A stretch of 64,000 nt of DNA from Bifidobacterium eulemuris (GCF_014898155.1 NZ_CP062938.1:744001-808000), one strand, 5' to 3'; positions 1-9,613 are shown, counted from the first letter of the stretch. A program made the numbers and translations. The notes: generated from the sequence alone by a model not told the origin.

Positions 1-2
1 AC

Positions 3-2807
3 GGCGACGCCACGATGACGGTCACCAGCGAAGGCAAGACGCTGGCCACCAACTCCACCTCACGCAGCATTGCGAAGAATTACATCCAGGCGGATGCGCA
101 CAACACGAATTCCGCCACGGTGGATGGTTCCAGCTACTTCCAGAACATGTATGTGTTCTTCACCGCGCCCAAGAGCGGCGAAGCCACGCTGACCCTGGCC
201 CATCAGGGCGCGGGCGACGTGTACTTCGACAATGTACGCGTGGTCATCAACGGCTACAAGGGTCTGAAGTTCGACAAGAACGGCAACGTCACCAAGCTGA
301 CGAACGACTTCGAGAACAACGCCCAAGGCATCTGGCCCTTCGTGGTCTCCGGGTCCGAAAACGTCCAGGACAACCGCATCCACCTGTCCGAGAAGCACGC
401 GCCTTACACGCAAGCTGGCTGGGACGTCAAGAAGATGGATGACGTGCTCGGCGGCGACTGGTCGGTGAAGGTCAACGGCCTGACCCAGAAGAACACACTG
501 GTGTACCAAACGATTCCGCAGAACATCAAGTTCGAGCCGGGTCGCACGTACAAGATCTCCTTCGACTATCAGGTCGGCTCCGACGACATCTATGCCGTCG
601 CGGTTGGCTCCGGGGAGTTCTCCTCAGCCAACACAACTCTGGTTCCGTTGAAGAAGACCCTGGTTATGGATGCGCAAGCCGGCGAGAACTACACCGCCAA
701 GTACACGTTCGAGCTGACGGGTTCCGTCAACGGGGACTCCTGGTTCGGCATCTACTCCACCTCCACAGCACCTGAACTGCATGGTTTCGACAAGGACGAC
801 GCTGAAGCCAACTTCGGCGGATACAAGGACATCGTGCTCGACAACCTCGTGATTGAGCGCGTCGACTCCGAAAGCAAGACCAAGGCCGAGGCCAAGGCCA
901 AGCTCGAGGAGATCACCAAGAAGTACGACGATATGCAGTCGCAGATTGGTGACGAGGCGAAGTTGACTTATCAGAAGACTCTGGCCCAAGCCAAGCTGCT
1001 GATTAACGACGACCAGGCGACCTCGGAGGATTATGCCACGGCGATCGCATTGCTGGAGTCGCTTGACGTCTACATGCAAGGCCCGCTCCCTGACAATGCG
1101 AATACCGACAAGTACGACGTCGACACCGAAGCCTACACGGTCGCAGCCGGCAGCGAGGAGCTAAACGCCGCGAACGAAGGTCCGGCGGCTCTCGCTCAGG
1201 ATGGTATGTCCAATACTCTCTGGCACACCGACTACAGTGCATGGGCCGTCAGAGATGGTGATGCTTGGTATCGATTCGATCTCACCAAACCGACCACCAT
1301 TACCGGCTTGCGTTATCTGCCTCGCTCCGGTGCTTCCAACGTCAACGGCAAGATCAAGGATTACAAGATCGAAGTGACAACGGCCGCTGGTGACACTCGT
1401 GTCGCCTCCGAGAGCACCACCGTCAAGCAGGGCACCTTCTTAACCGATCAGGTATGGCAGCTGGCTCAATTCGACCAGCCTGTGGAGAACGCGGTCTCCG
1501 TGACCTTCACCGTACTTACATCGGCGGGAAATTCTACAAATAAGTTCGCTGCCGCCGCCGAGCTGCGTCTGACCACGGAACGCGATGTGTCAATCGTCGA
1601 CAAAACCGATCTCGCAGACGCCATCTCCCAAGCGGAGGCGTTCAACGAATCCGACTCCACCGCGGACAGCTGGAAGGTGATGAGCGAGAAGCTCACCGCC
1701 GCCAAGACCGTGCTCGCCGACGAGAACGCCGACACCTACGACGTGCTGCTCGCCACGAACGAGCTCGACGCCGCCATCAACGCGCTGGTGCCGGTGGATG
1801 TCGACAAGGCCGCTCTGCGGTCTGCGGTCGAGAAGGTCGCGAATCTGAAGGAAGCGGAATTCACCGCCGACTCGTGGGCCGCGTTCGCCGCAGCCCTGGC
1901 CGACGCCCAGACGGTACTGGACAACGCCGACGCCAAGCAGTCCAAAGTGAACGCCGCCCTGGCCGCACTCCAGAACGCCGTGGAAGCTCTCAAGCCCGCC
2001 ACGACGGAACCGGAACAGCCGGGCACGGTGGACAGGTCCGTCCTGCAGGCCACGGTCGACTCGGCCGCGAATCTGAAGGAAGCGGAATTCACCGCCGACT
2101 CGTGGGCCGCGTTCGCCGCAGCCCTGGCCGACGCCCAGACGGTGCTGGCCAACGCCGACGCCTCACAGGCCGACGTGGACGCAGCCCTGGCCGCGCTCGA
2201 TGCCGCCAAGCAGGCCCTCAAGCCCGCTACAACGGAACCCGAGCAGGTGAACAAGTCCGTCCTGCAGGCCACGGTCGACTCGGCCGCGAACCTGAAGGAA
2301 ACGGACTACACGGCCGAAACGTGGGCCGCGTTCGCCGCAGCCCTAGGCGACGCCCAGACGGTGCTGGCCAACGCCGACGCCTCACAGGCCGACGTGGACG
2401 CGGCACTGGCCGCGCTCGATGCCGCCAAGCAAGCCCTCAAGCCCGCCACGACGGAACCGGGCCAGCCTGAACAGCCGAGCGCAGCGAACAAGTCCGCCCT
2501 GCAGGCTGCGATCGCCAAGGCCGAAGCCCTTGATCTCAAGGGTTACACCGAAGCGTCCGCCAAGGCCGTGCGTGTGGCTCTGGCCAGTGCCAAGCTGACC
2601 GCCGACAACGCGACCGCCACCCAAGAGCAGGTCGATGCCGCGCTCAAGGCCCTCGAAGCCGCGATCGACGGTTTGGAGAAGGCTCCGGCCTCCACCAACA
2701 AGCCGATCTCGAACACGGGTGCCAGCGTCTTCGCGGTCATCCTCGCAGCGATGGTTCTGGCCGCGGCCGGACTGGCGCTGACGGTTCGCCGTCGCAGCCA
2801 CCGCTGA
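3..2807 (+). CDS. C-terminal part of a large surface carbohydrate-active protein (GH101-like)
   Basis: The frame is open from the first bases, so the N-terminus and any catalytic domain lie outside the window. In order, the visible part holds two beta-sandwich segments each ending in a YFDNV/VLDNL-type motif (about residues 1-80 and 85-285), a helical linker, an F5/8 type C (CBM32-like) domain at about 370-530, five helical FIVAR repeats at about 535-890, then a hydrophobic segment and a basic tail RRRSHR. The string ISNTG before the membrane segment resembles a degraded sortase motif. The domain order matches bifidobacterial endo-alpha-N-acetylgalactosaminidases that release core O-glycans from mucin, but the enzyme domain is not visible, so this is inference. 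It acts outside the cell, anchored by its C-terminus. Confidence 0.6.
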   Translation, partial: GDATMTVTSEGKTLATNSTSRSIAKNYIQADAHNTNSATVDGSSYFQNMYVFFTAPKSGEATLTLAHQGAGDVYFDNVRVVINGYKGLKFDKNGNVTKLTNDFENNAQGIWPFVVSGSENVQDNRIHLSEKHAPYTQAGWDVKKMDDVLGGDWSVKVNGLTQKNTLVYQTIPQNIKFEPGRTYKISFDYQVGSDDIYAVAVGSGEFSSANTTLVPLKKTLVMDAQAGENYTAKYTFELTGSVNGDSWFGIYSTSTAPELHGFDKDDAEANFGGYKDIVLDNLVIERVDSESKTKAEAKAKLEEITKKYDDMQSQIGDEAKLTYQKTLAQAKLLINDDQATSEDYATAIALLESLDVYMQGPLPDNANTDKYDVDTEAYTVAAGSEELNAANEGPAALAQDGMSNTLWHTDYSAWAVRDGDAWYRFDLTKPTTITGLRYLPRSGASNVNGKIKDYKIEVTTAAGDTRVASESTTVKQGTFLTDQVWQLAQFDQPVENAVSVTFTVLTSAGNSTNKFAAAAELRLTTERDVSIVDKTDLADAISQAEAFNESDSTADSWKVMSEKLTAAKTVLADENADTYDVLLATNELDAAINALVPVDVDKAALRSAVEKVANLKEAEFTADSWAAFAAALADAQTVLDNADAKQSKVNAALAALQNAVEALKPATTEPEQPGTVDRSVLQATVDSAANLKEAEFTADSWAAFAAALADAQTVLANADASQADVDAALAALDAAKQALKPATTEPEQVNKSVLQATVDSAANLKETDYTAETWAAFAAALGDAQTVLANADASQADVDAALAALDAAKQALKPATTEPGQPEQPSAANKSALQAAIAKAEALDLKGYTEASAKAVRVALASAKLTADNATATQEQVDAALKALEAAIDGLEKAPASTNKPISNTGASVFAVILAAMVLAAAGLALTVRRRSHR
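1797..2460 (+). repeat. Tandem DNA repeats encoding FIVAR units
   Basis: Three consecutive FIVAR units are nearly identical at the nucleotide level. The start of the conserved block recurs at about 1843, 2071 and 2288, giving periods of about 228 and 216 bases (76 and 72 codons). Each unit ends in a Pro/Thr/Glu-rich hinge (KPATTEPEQ). The outer units at either end are more diverged. Such homogenised units can change in number by recombination and act as stalks. Confidence 0.85.
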
Positions 2808-2885
2808 ATGATTGGCTGATGGGGTCGACCGCACAGCGACCGACCCCACCCCTCTCCCCCAACCAACAATCCATAATTAAATAGT

Positions 2886-2922
2886 CGTAGGCCCGTTCCG
2901 AAATATCCGGAACGGGCCTACG
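2886..2922. terminator. Bidirectional hairpin terminator
   Basis: A perfect 15-bp stem (2886-2900 with 2908-2922) has a 7-base loop. It lies between the converging surface-protein gene and the 5'-nucleotidase gene. The flanking T tracts are weak. Confidence 0.75.
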
Positions 2923-2952
2923 TCGTATCTCCCCCAAACGAATTATCCCATC

Positions 2953-3090
2953 GTCATGCTGAGCGGAGTGTAACGGAGTCGAAGCATCTCCTGACCAGTA
3001 GTGCCGCAAAGGTCAAGGAGATCCTTCGACTACGCACTTCGTGCTCCGCTCAGGATGACAGGTGAAAGATGCTGAGCGAGGCGCAAGCAT
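2953..3090. repeat. Dispersed palindromic repeat, family 1 (copy a)
   Basis: A forward unit (core GTCATGCTGAGCGGAG, then GGAGTCGAAGCATCTC) at about 2953-2993 is followed by an inverted unit (GAGATCCTTCGAC ... GCTCAGGATGAC) at about 3020-3059 and a partial third unit. Related units occur near 42.6, 45.5, 50.2, 54.7 and 58.3 kb. With the terminator this accounts for the whole non-coding gap from 2808 to 3168. Confidence 0.8.
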
Positions 3091-3168
3091 CTCACAGGAG
3101 ATAAAACAAATCGGCGTAGCACAGATTCATTCCATGCCACGCCGAGATGAGATGCGGAAGACGAAACG

Positions 3169-5268
3169 CTATTGCGCGTCAACCGAGGAGTGGGCGGAGC
3201 TGCGGCGCTTGAGCATCACGCCGCCGGCAAGCAGCAGCATGGCCGCAGCCGCGATGGCGCAGGTTCCGGCACCGGTGGCGGGCAACGTGGGTTGCGTCTC
3301 CGGAGCGTCCGAATCGCCGGTATTGCCGCCGGTGTCATCCCCGGTTTCGGCATCGGTGAACAGCACGTCGACCTGGGCGGTGCGGATCGTCGCGGCGTCG
3401 GCCGCCGCGTCGGCGAGGAAGGTCGCCAGATCGGCGTCGGACAGCGTCTTCGTCACCATCACCGAACCCGCGCCCGGCCCCTGCGTCTCGCCGGAGAAAT
3501 CGAAAATCTTCAGCGTGCCAAAGTCCACGCCGTTGGCGGTGAGCTTGATGGCCTTCGGACGCTGCTCGTCGGTGGTGAAGGCGAGGCCGCTCACCGTGAA
3601 GCTCACGGTGTTCCCATCGACCTCGACCGCCGAGAATCCGGTGCTGCCGCGGGTGCTCACGGCTTTCAGGTTCGGATGGGCCTCAAGATAGTCCGACAGT
3701 CCGTCGAAATCGATATAGCCGGTGTCCACATAGTTCGTGCCCTGCGTGAACACGGTGAAATTATCGCCGCCGGTGAGCAGGAAGGGGTTGCCCGCGATGG
3801 TGAAGGTGTCCGTGTCACGCACGGCCTCGCCGTTCACGGTCAGGTCGAACACCTCACCTCGGGGCAAGGTGGTTCCATTGATGGTTTCGGTATACAGGTT
3901 GTAGTGGTAGCTCACATTGCTGGACAGGCCGAGCCACTGCACCGGACGCGACGCGCCGGCCGGCTGCCACTGCTGTTCGAGCAACGCCTTGAGTTGGGCG
4001 CCGGTCAGGGTGACCACCGCCGTGCTGTTGCCGAAGGGCAGCACGTCGTGGGCTTCCTTCAGCGTAATGGTCTTGTCGCCGTTCGGGTCGAGGTCGGCGC
4101 GCAGTCCGCCCGCGTTGATCACACCGATATCGGCCTGCTGGCCGTGCTCGTTGGCCGCCCACATCGCCGCGTCGGCATTGAGTACGCCCAACGTGGATTC
4201 GACGCCGCGGTTCTCCTCACTGTCCAGCTTGCCCGGAACGTCGCGTCCGCGGTTGAAGGTGGAGTCGGCGTCGATGGTGCCGAGCACGGTGTTGCCCTGC
4301 TCGTCGGCGGCGGCCTGCGCACGTTCATAGATCGCGTTCACTTCCGGATCGGATTCGTACAGCGCGTTGCCGTCTTTATCGAAGATCTGGTTCAGCTGGC
4401 CGCTTGCGATCACCTGCGCATCCTTGCCGCTGCCGGTGATCGTCAGATCGATGGTGGCGTAGGATTCGCCATAGTTCTTGGTCTGCTTGATCGGCGCGCC
4501 GGACGCGGTTTCCGTCTCCTGATCCATATGCGTGTGTCCGGCGACCACCGCGTCCACATTCTCGTTCAGACCGGTGAGCTGGTTCGCGTCGGCATGCACC
4601 AGCGCCACCACCGCGTCGGCTTCGCCGTTGCTTTCGTCACCGTCGGAAAGCTGGTCGGCATAGGAGTTGATCGCCACTACCGGATCGATAACCGTCACGC
4701 CCGCCATACCCGCCGGCGAAACCGAGTCGAGCAGCGTCTCATACACACCGCCGATGAAGGCGATGCTCTTGCCGCCGCTTTCGGTGATGGTGTACGGCTG
4801 GATCTTGCCTTCCAGCGCGCCGCCGCTCACATTCGCCACGATGTACTGAGCCGAGCCCATCCCCGGCATGATGCGGTCCACCAGATCGGCCGCGCCCTGG
4901 TCGTATTCGTGGTTGCCGGTGGCGGAGACGACCATGTTCATCGCCGTCAGCTGCTCCATGGCGGGTTCGTCATTGGCGATGGACGAGGCGAAGGCGGAGG
5001 CGCCGACCATATCGCCTGCCGCGGCGAAAATGGTGTTCGGGTTCTTGGCTTGGGTCTGCTTGAGCGCAGCGGCCAGATAGCCGCCGTTTTCGATATGCCC
5101 GTGGAAGTCGGACAGGCCGAAGATCGTGACGGTGGCGGTGTCGCCGGATGCGACGGAGGGATTCGCGCCCTCATCGGCCACCGCCGCGGAGACGGTAAGC
5201 GACATCGCCCCGATGGTGAGCGCTGCCGTCGCCATCGCGACGAATTTCCTATACATGGTCAGACGCAT
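3169..5268 (-). CDS. Sortase-anchored 5'-nucleotidase / 2',3'-cyclic phosphodiesterase (UshA family)
   Basis: This is a surface phosphohydrolase that probably removes phosphate from external nucleotides. Start 5268 is chosen because AAAGAAG lies about nine bases upstream and the protein then begins with a signal peptide (MRLTMYRKF, hydrophobic core, cleavage near AVA-DEG). Metallophosphatase motifs appear in order: SDFHGH, GD in AAGDMVG, GNHEYD and GHTH. The 5'-nucleotidase C-terminal domain follows (NAGGLRADL, LPFGN). The end carries LPATG, a hydrophobic segment and a basic tail, which is a classic sortase signal. It is monocistronic, with hairpins on both sides. The length of about 699 residues fits the family. 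Confidence 0.9.
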   Translation of the reverse strand: MRLTMYRKFVAMATAALTIGAMSLTVSAAVADEGANPSVASGDTATVTIFGLSDFHGHIENGGYLAAALKQTQAKNPNTIFAAAGDMVGASAFASSIANDEPAMEQLTAMNMVVSATGNHEYDQGAADLVDRIMPGMGSAQYIVANVSGGALEGKIQPYTITESGGKSIAFIGGVYETLLDSVSPAGMAGVTVIDPVVAINSYADQLSDGDESNGEADAVVALVHADANQLTGLNENVDAVVAGHTHMDQETETASGAPIKQTKNYGESYATIDLTITGSGKDAQVIASGQLNQIFDKDGNALYESDPEVNAIYERAQAAADEQGNTVLGTIDADSTFNRGRDVPGKLDSEENRGVESTLGVLNADAAMWAANEHGQQADIGVINAGGLRADLDPNGDKTITLKEAHDVLPFGNSTAVVTLTGAQLKALLEQQWQPAGASRPVQWLGLSSNVSYHYNLYTETINGTTLPRGEVFDLTVNGEAVRDTDTFTIAGNPFLLTGGDNFTVFTQGTNYVDTGYIDFDGLSDYLEAHPNLKAVSTRGSTGFSAVEVDGNTVSFTVSGLAFTTDEQRPKAIKLTANGVDFGTLKIFDFSGETQGPGAGSVMVTKTLSDADLATFLADAAADAATIRTAQVDVLFTDAETGDDTGGNTGDSDAPETQPTLPATGAGTCAIAAAAMLLLAGGVMLKRRSSAHSSVDAQ

Positions 5269-5395
5269 AATCGCACACTTCTTTCCCTCATGGCCGGCCG
5301 TTATCCGAGGCCCATCCACGAATCGGCAGACACTTGGCAATCTACCACTCGTCTGATATCTCCCGCGACCCCCGAACCCCGACCACAGATAACAA

Positions 5396-5435
5396 GCTGG
5401 GGCGGCGGAACGATCATGCGCTCCACCGCCCCAGC
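5396..5435 (-). terminator. Terminator of the gluABCD-like operon
   Basis: A GC-rich 10-bp stem (5396-5405 with 5426-5435) lies just after the last permease gene. On the minus strand it is followed by the T-rich stretch TTGTTATCT. Confidence 0.6.
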
Positions 5436-5473
5436 GATGCGTGTGAGATTATCGACGCGAACGGATCGCGGCG

Positions 5474-6541
5474 CTACCGCTTCTCCTGCTCCGCGTCCTC
5501 GCCGCCTTTCCCTTGCTGGAATTCGTCGTACCCCTGCTCGTAACGGGTGCGGCGCCAGTTGTGGATCGACGCGTTGGTGCCGCGATGGTGCACATGGTAC
5601 TGGCGCGGCGCCCCACCGAGCGGACGCTCCTTGACCTCCTTGGCCACGGCGATCTGATTCACGTTCGAAGGGTCCATAATCGCGATGGGAGCCACCGCCT
5701 CCGGCTCCACCGGCGCGGCCGTGCGGCGTTGCATATGCTCGGGCAGCCATTCCGCCAGACGGGACAGCAGCCAGCAGACGATAAAGTACACCACGGCGGC
5801 CACCACCAGCGTCTGCAGGATGTTGAAGTACATCGATCCCAGTCGGCGCGACTCCTGCAGCAGATCCGTATACATGATGATCGAGCCGAGCGCGGTGTCC
5901 TTGACCACCACGACCAGCTGGGTCACGGCTGCGGGCAGCATGGCGAACACGGCCTGAGGCACCTCGATCTGCATCAACGACTGCGTTTCGGTCAGGCCCA
6001 ACGCCAGCGAGGCCTCACGCTGGCCGTTCGGCAGATTGCCGACGCCCGAGCGCACCAACTCGGCCACCACGGAACCGTTGTACAGCACCAGCGCGATCAC
6101 CACCGCCCAATAGGATGGACTGGACATCCCCGCGAACGCGAACCACCGCCAGAAGAAGATCATCATCAGCAGCACGGGCACGGCGCGGCAGAACTCGACG
6201 ATCACCGCGGAGACGGCGCGCAGCAGCGGATTCGGCAGCAGACGGCCAATGCCAAACACCAAGCCGAACACCACCGAGCCGATCACGGCCACCACGGAGG
6301 CCTGCACGGTCATCCACAGGCCGGGCAAATAGAAATCGGTCCACGCCTCGCGTTCGAGCGCAGGCTTCCACAATTCCCAGCTCAGCTGGTTCTCACCATC
6401 CGGCGGATTGTGCAGGCGCATGAGAATCAGCACCACCACGATCGCGAAGACCACCCCGGCGATCCAGTTGACGATGCGGATGGTTCTGCGGCCCTTGGGA
6501 CCAGGCTGGTCGAACAGCACGGCGCTTTCGTTTGCGGCCAT
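5474..6541 (-). CDS. gluD: Glutamate/polar amino acid ABC transporter permease (GluD-like)
   Basis: An inner-membrane permease of the HisM/GluD type. About five membrane segments lie between residues 20 and 270, with the EAA loop (REASLALGLTETQ) that docks on the ATPase. The last 75 residues form a charged cytoplasmic tail rich in Arg, Gln and Glu, longer than usual for the family. It is the last gene of the operon and begins three bases after the stop of the preceding permease. The symbol follows the gluABCD order of corynebacteria; substrate specificity is inferred from family and order only. Confidence 0.85.
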   Translation of the reverse strand: MAANESAVLFDQPGPKGRRTIRIVNWIAGVVFAIVVVLILMRLHNPPDGENQLSWELWKPALEREAWTDFYLPGLWMTVQASVVAVIGSVVFGLVFGIGRLLPNPLLRAVSAVIVEFCRAVPVLLMMIFFWRWFAFAGMSSPSYWAVVIALVLYNGSVVAELVRSGVGNLPNGQREASLALGLTETQSLMQIEVPQAVFAMLPAAVTQLVVVVKDTALGSIIMYTDLLQESRRLGSMYFNILQTLVVAAVVYFIVCWLLSRLAEWLPEHMQRRTAAPVEPEAVAPIAIMDPSNVNQIAVAKEVKERPLGGAPRQYHVHHRGTNASIHNWRRTRYEQGYDEFQQGKGGEDAEQEKR

Positions 6542-6544
6542 GGG

Positions 6545-7222
6545 TCACCTCCTCACGGCGAGCTTGTTGGACAGGAACGTGGTGATCATGCCGATCGGAA
6601 TGATGAGGATCACATAGCCGATGGCGAAGATCAGGAAGATCTGGACGATCACGTCGGGGCGGAACTCGATCATCTCGCTCATCAGCGAGGAGGTTTCGGT
6701 GGAGACCGACGCGGCGGCCGCGACCGTCGAGTTCTTGAGCAGAGCGATCAGCGTGTTGCCGAGAGGCGCCACGGAACCGCGGAAGGCCTGCGGCAGGATG
6801 ATCTGGCTGGCCGACTGCATGAAGCCCAAGCCCAATGCGCGCGCCGCCTCGGCCTGACCGATCGGCACGGTGTTGATGCCGCTGCGCAGCGACTCGCACA
6901 CGAACGCCGCCGTATACAGGCTCAGGCCTGTCACCGCCAGCCAGAAGAAATTCGTGGCGAAGATGTCGGAGAAGGTGAGCTTGAGCTGCGCGTAGGCACC
7001 CAGCACCATGAACACCATGATGATGGTCAGCGGCAGGTTCTTGAACAGCTCCACATACGCGCCGGCCACAGTGCGCATCGAGGAGATCGGCGAAATGCGC
7101 ATCATCACCAGCACCACGCCGAGCACCAGCGAGAATAGGGCCGACCACAGGGTGATTTCGATGTTCACCAGGAACGCGCCGACCACGTCGTATTCGCTGA
7201 ACAGTTCGACGAATCCGTTCAT
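6545..7222 (-). CDS. gluC: Glutamate/polar amino acid ABC transporter permease (GluC-like)
   Basis: A permease subunit of 225 residues with about five membrane helices and the conserved loop GQAEAARALGLGF. It starts one base after the stop of the binding-protein gene and ends three bases before the next permease, so translation is probably coupled. It would form a heterodimeric channel with the neighbouring permease. The insertion in the upstream binding-protein gene may be polar on it, because the IS transposase is read in the opposite direction. Confidence 0.88.
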   Translation of the reverse strand: MNGFVELFSEYDVVGAFLVNIEITLWSALFSLVLGVVLVMMRISPISSMRTVAGAYVELFKNLPLTIIMVFMVLGAYAQLKLTFSDIFATNFFWLAVTGLSLYTAAFVCESLRSGINTVPIGQAEAARALGLGFMQSASQIILPQAFRGSVAPLGNTLIALLKNSTVAAAASVSTETSSLMSEMIEFRPDVIVQIFLIFAIGYVILIIPIGMITTFLSNKLAVRR

Positions 7223-7839
7223 CTCACTCCTCCCCCTCGGTCGGTTCCGGCGGATTGTATTCGCTGTTCGGCGAATATCCCGTACCGGAGGTGTTCTCTT
7301 CGATCGCGCGCTGCCAGGAGCCGTCCTCGATCATCTGCTCGATCGCGTCGTTGATCTGCTTGGCGAACTCGGTGTTGCCCTGCTGGATGCCCACGCCATA
7401 GTATTCCTGCGTGAACGGGGCGCCCACGACCTTGAGTTTGCCGCGCGAGGCGGAGGCGAGACCGGCGAGGATGATGTCGTCGGTGGTGACCGCGTCCACA
7501 ATGCCGGAGAACAGGGCGGTGGCGCATTCGGCGTAGCCCGGCTGCTCCATCAGCTGCACTTCGGAGGCGAACTTCTCCTTGACGGTGGCGGCGGAGGTCG
7601 AGCCGGTCACGGAGCACAGGCGTTTGCCGTTGAGATCCTCCGGGCCCTTGATGCTGTCGTCGTCCTCGCGCACCAGCAGATCCTGACCGGCCACGAAATA
7701 GGGGCCGGCGAAGGAAACGGCCTTCTTGCGCTCGTCGGTGATCGAGTAGGTGGCGAGGATCATGTCCACATCACCGTTCTGCAGCATGGCCTCACGCTGC
7801 TTGGACGGCGCTTCCTTCCATATGATCTCGTCCTCGGAG

Positions 7840-9315
7840 CGACGTTCGTCGTAATGTTTGAGCGCGAAATTGGATTCCGTTCGTCATAAATAATGAGCGC
7901 GAAATCCCGCGCGGCCCGCGTCGTTCGCGGGGATGCTTGCCTTATGGAAGGCAGACTGGACATGGCCACGAGAAAACGGCTGACGAACAGGTTCAAGGCG
8001 GAGTACGCCAAGGGCGACAAGAAACAGAAGGGCGAGATCCTCGACCGCCTCGAGGCCGTCGGGATGGGCAGGTCCACCGCCCGGCGGCTGCTCACGCAGG
8101 CGGAGAGGGAGAAACCCGTGAAAGGCGCGGCGCGGGGCAGGCGGCCGAAGTACGACGCGGGCGCGCAGCGGCTGCTGGAGCGCCTGTGGCTGCTCATGGG
8201 CATGCCGTGCGGCCCGTACATGAAGGCCATGTTCGACCAGTGGATTCCCGCGCTCCTGGCGAACGGCGAGCTCGACGGCATCGACGGCGACGCGCTGGAC
8301 CAGGTGCTGGCGATGAGTCCGTCGACCATCGACCGGCGGCTCAGACCGCTCAAACAGGCCGCCATGCCGAAGGGCGCGTCGCTGACCCGGCCGGCCGCGG
8401 AGCACATGCGCAACTCGATCAGGATCCGCAAATGCACCGACGAGACAATCCGCGTTCCCGGCCTGGCCGAGGCAGACACCGTGGCCCACTGCGGGCCCAG
8501 CATGAAGGGCGAGTTCGCCCGCACCCTGACGATGGTGGACTACGCGACGAACTGGACCGTGAACGTCACCGCCCGCAACAATGCCAAATCCAACATCAAG
8601 GCAGCGGTCGCCACCGCCCTGCCGCTCTTCCCGTTTCCCGTCACCTGCTTCGACTCCGACAACGGCGTCGAGTTCATCAACGACGAGCTCGTCGACTGGC
8701 TGCTCGAACAGGACATCGAACAGACCCGCAGCCGCCCGTACAGGAAGAACGACCAGGCCACCGTCGAGTCGCGCAACAACCACGTCGTCAGGAAATACGC
8801 GTTCCACTGGCGCTACGACACCGCGCAGCAGCGCGAGCTGCTCAACCGGCTGTGGGCGAAGACCTACGTGCTGCTGAACCTGTTCACGCCCACCCGCAAG
8901 CCCGTGCGCGTCGACCAGGGGCGCGACGGGCGCAGGAAGACCGTGTACGACGAGCCCCGCACCCCGTGGGCGCGCGTGCTGGAGCACGACGCCGCCGACC
9001 GCGCCGCCGGGGGCGGCGGATACGTCGTCGACGACGCCCGCCGCCGCATCGAGGGGATCATCGCCGCCACCAACCCCGCCCGCCTCAACCGCGAGATCGC
9101 CGTCATCCAGGACGAACTCGAACGCGTCAGCCGGGACCGCACCGAGGCGATGGCCCGCCGCGCCGGCCTGGACATGGGATACTTGGGAAAGGCGATCGAA
9201 CGCATGCGCGCCGACGCCGGACAAAACGACAAATAGATCGCAGGCACCGTTTCGCGCTCACCCATTACGACAAACGAACAACGATTACGCGCTCACTTAT
9301 TAATGACGAACCTCG
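7840..9315 (+). mobile_element. 1476-bp insertion sequence, copy 1
   Basis: The limits are set by comparison with the identical copy at 29264-30739 and by 4-bp direct repeats: GGAG at 7836-7839 and again at 9316-9319. The ends are imperfect inverted repeats (CGACGTTCGTCGTAAT left, CGAGGTTCGTCATTAA right, read inward). Inside each end a second motif copy follows in tandem (GTTCGTC ... TGAGCGCG on the left, GTTTGTC ... TGAGCGCG on the right), giving two probable transposase binding sites per end. The element carries one transposase gene. I could not assign it to a named IS family. Confidence 0.93.
7944..9236 (+). CDS. DDE (rve-type) transposase
   Basis: This catalyses movement of the surrounding IS. 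The N-terminal ~120 residues are basic with helix-turn-helix character (GRSTARRLL). The integrase core has Asp in ADTVAHCG, Asp in DSDNG and Glu in ATVESRNN; the last two are separated by 35 residues, giving a DD35E triad at about residues 195, 256 and 292 counted from the earliest possible start at 7893. The exact start is uncertain: ATG at 7944 follows GGGGA, and ATG at 7962 follows GGAAGG. It is identical to the copy at 29368-30660. A fully open antisense frame across it is an artefact of high GC. Confidence 0.92.
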   Translation: MEGRLDMATRKRLTNRFKAEYAKGDKKQKGEILDRLEAVGMGRSTARRLLTQAEREKPVKGAARGRRPKYDAGAQRLLERLWLLMGMPCGPYMKAMFDQWIPALLANGELDGIDGDALDQVLAMSPSTIDRRLRPLKQAAMPKGASLTRPAAEHMRNSIRIRKCTDETIRVPGLAEADTVAHCGPSMKGEFARTLTMVDYATNWTVNVTARNNAKSNIKAAVATALPLFPFPVTCFDSDNGVEFINDELVDWLLEQDIEQTRSRPYRKNDQATVESRNNHVVRKYAFHWRYDTAQQRELLNRLWAKTYVLLNLFTPTRKPVRVDQGRDGRRKTVYDEPRTPWARVLEHDAADRAAGGGGYVVDDARRRIEGIIAATNPARLNREIAVIQDELERVSRDRTEAMARRAGLDMGYLGKAIERMRADAGQNDK

Positions 9316-9613
9316 GGAGTAGCCCAGTTGGCGGGCGATGTACGTCGCGACGTCCACGTCGAAACCGACGTAGGTGCCGGACTTCTTGAATCCCAGACCC
9401 GGCTGGTCGAATTTGATGCCGATGCGGATTTTGCCGGCCTCGCTCTCGGCTCCGCAGGCGGCCAGAGAGGCCACGCACGCGAGCGCGCAGACGGCGGCGA
9501 CGCACCGTTTGATCAGTGTGTTCTTCATAACTCTTCCTTTGGCGCGGCCGGCGCGGCCGAAACGGCGACGGCCGCACATGACGGCAGGATGGTGACGGAG
9601 TGCGAATGGCGGC

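Larger units (their letters stand above)
7224..9528 (-). pseudogene. gluB: Glutamate-type ABC substrate-binding lipoprotein gene split by an IS (gluB-like)
   Basis: The 5' part (9316-9528) encodes a lipoprotein signal (MKNTLIKRC ... LAAC) and the first 71 residues, up to LGYS. The 3' part (7224-7835) resumes with EDEIIWKEAPSKQREAM and reads to the normal end. Removing the IS and one 4-bp target copy restores one frame of 274 codons, the usual length for this family. The start at 9528 has AAGGAAGAG upstream. As it stands, the ribosome reads 17 IS-derived codons and stops at 9265, so the binding protein should be absent, although the two permeases and the ATPase are intact. Confidence 0.93.

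Noticed and set aside
3172..5634. 820-codon frame opposite the 5'-nucleotidase gene
   Set aside because: Antisense shadow; the minus-strand gene has a signal peptide, metal motifs and a sortase signal.
7884..9224. 446-codon open frame antisense to the transposase (and the same at 29308-30648)
   Set aside because: It is a mirror of the high-GC codon pattern of the transposase gene; the translation is low in hydrophobic order and resembles no family.
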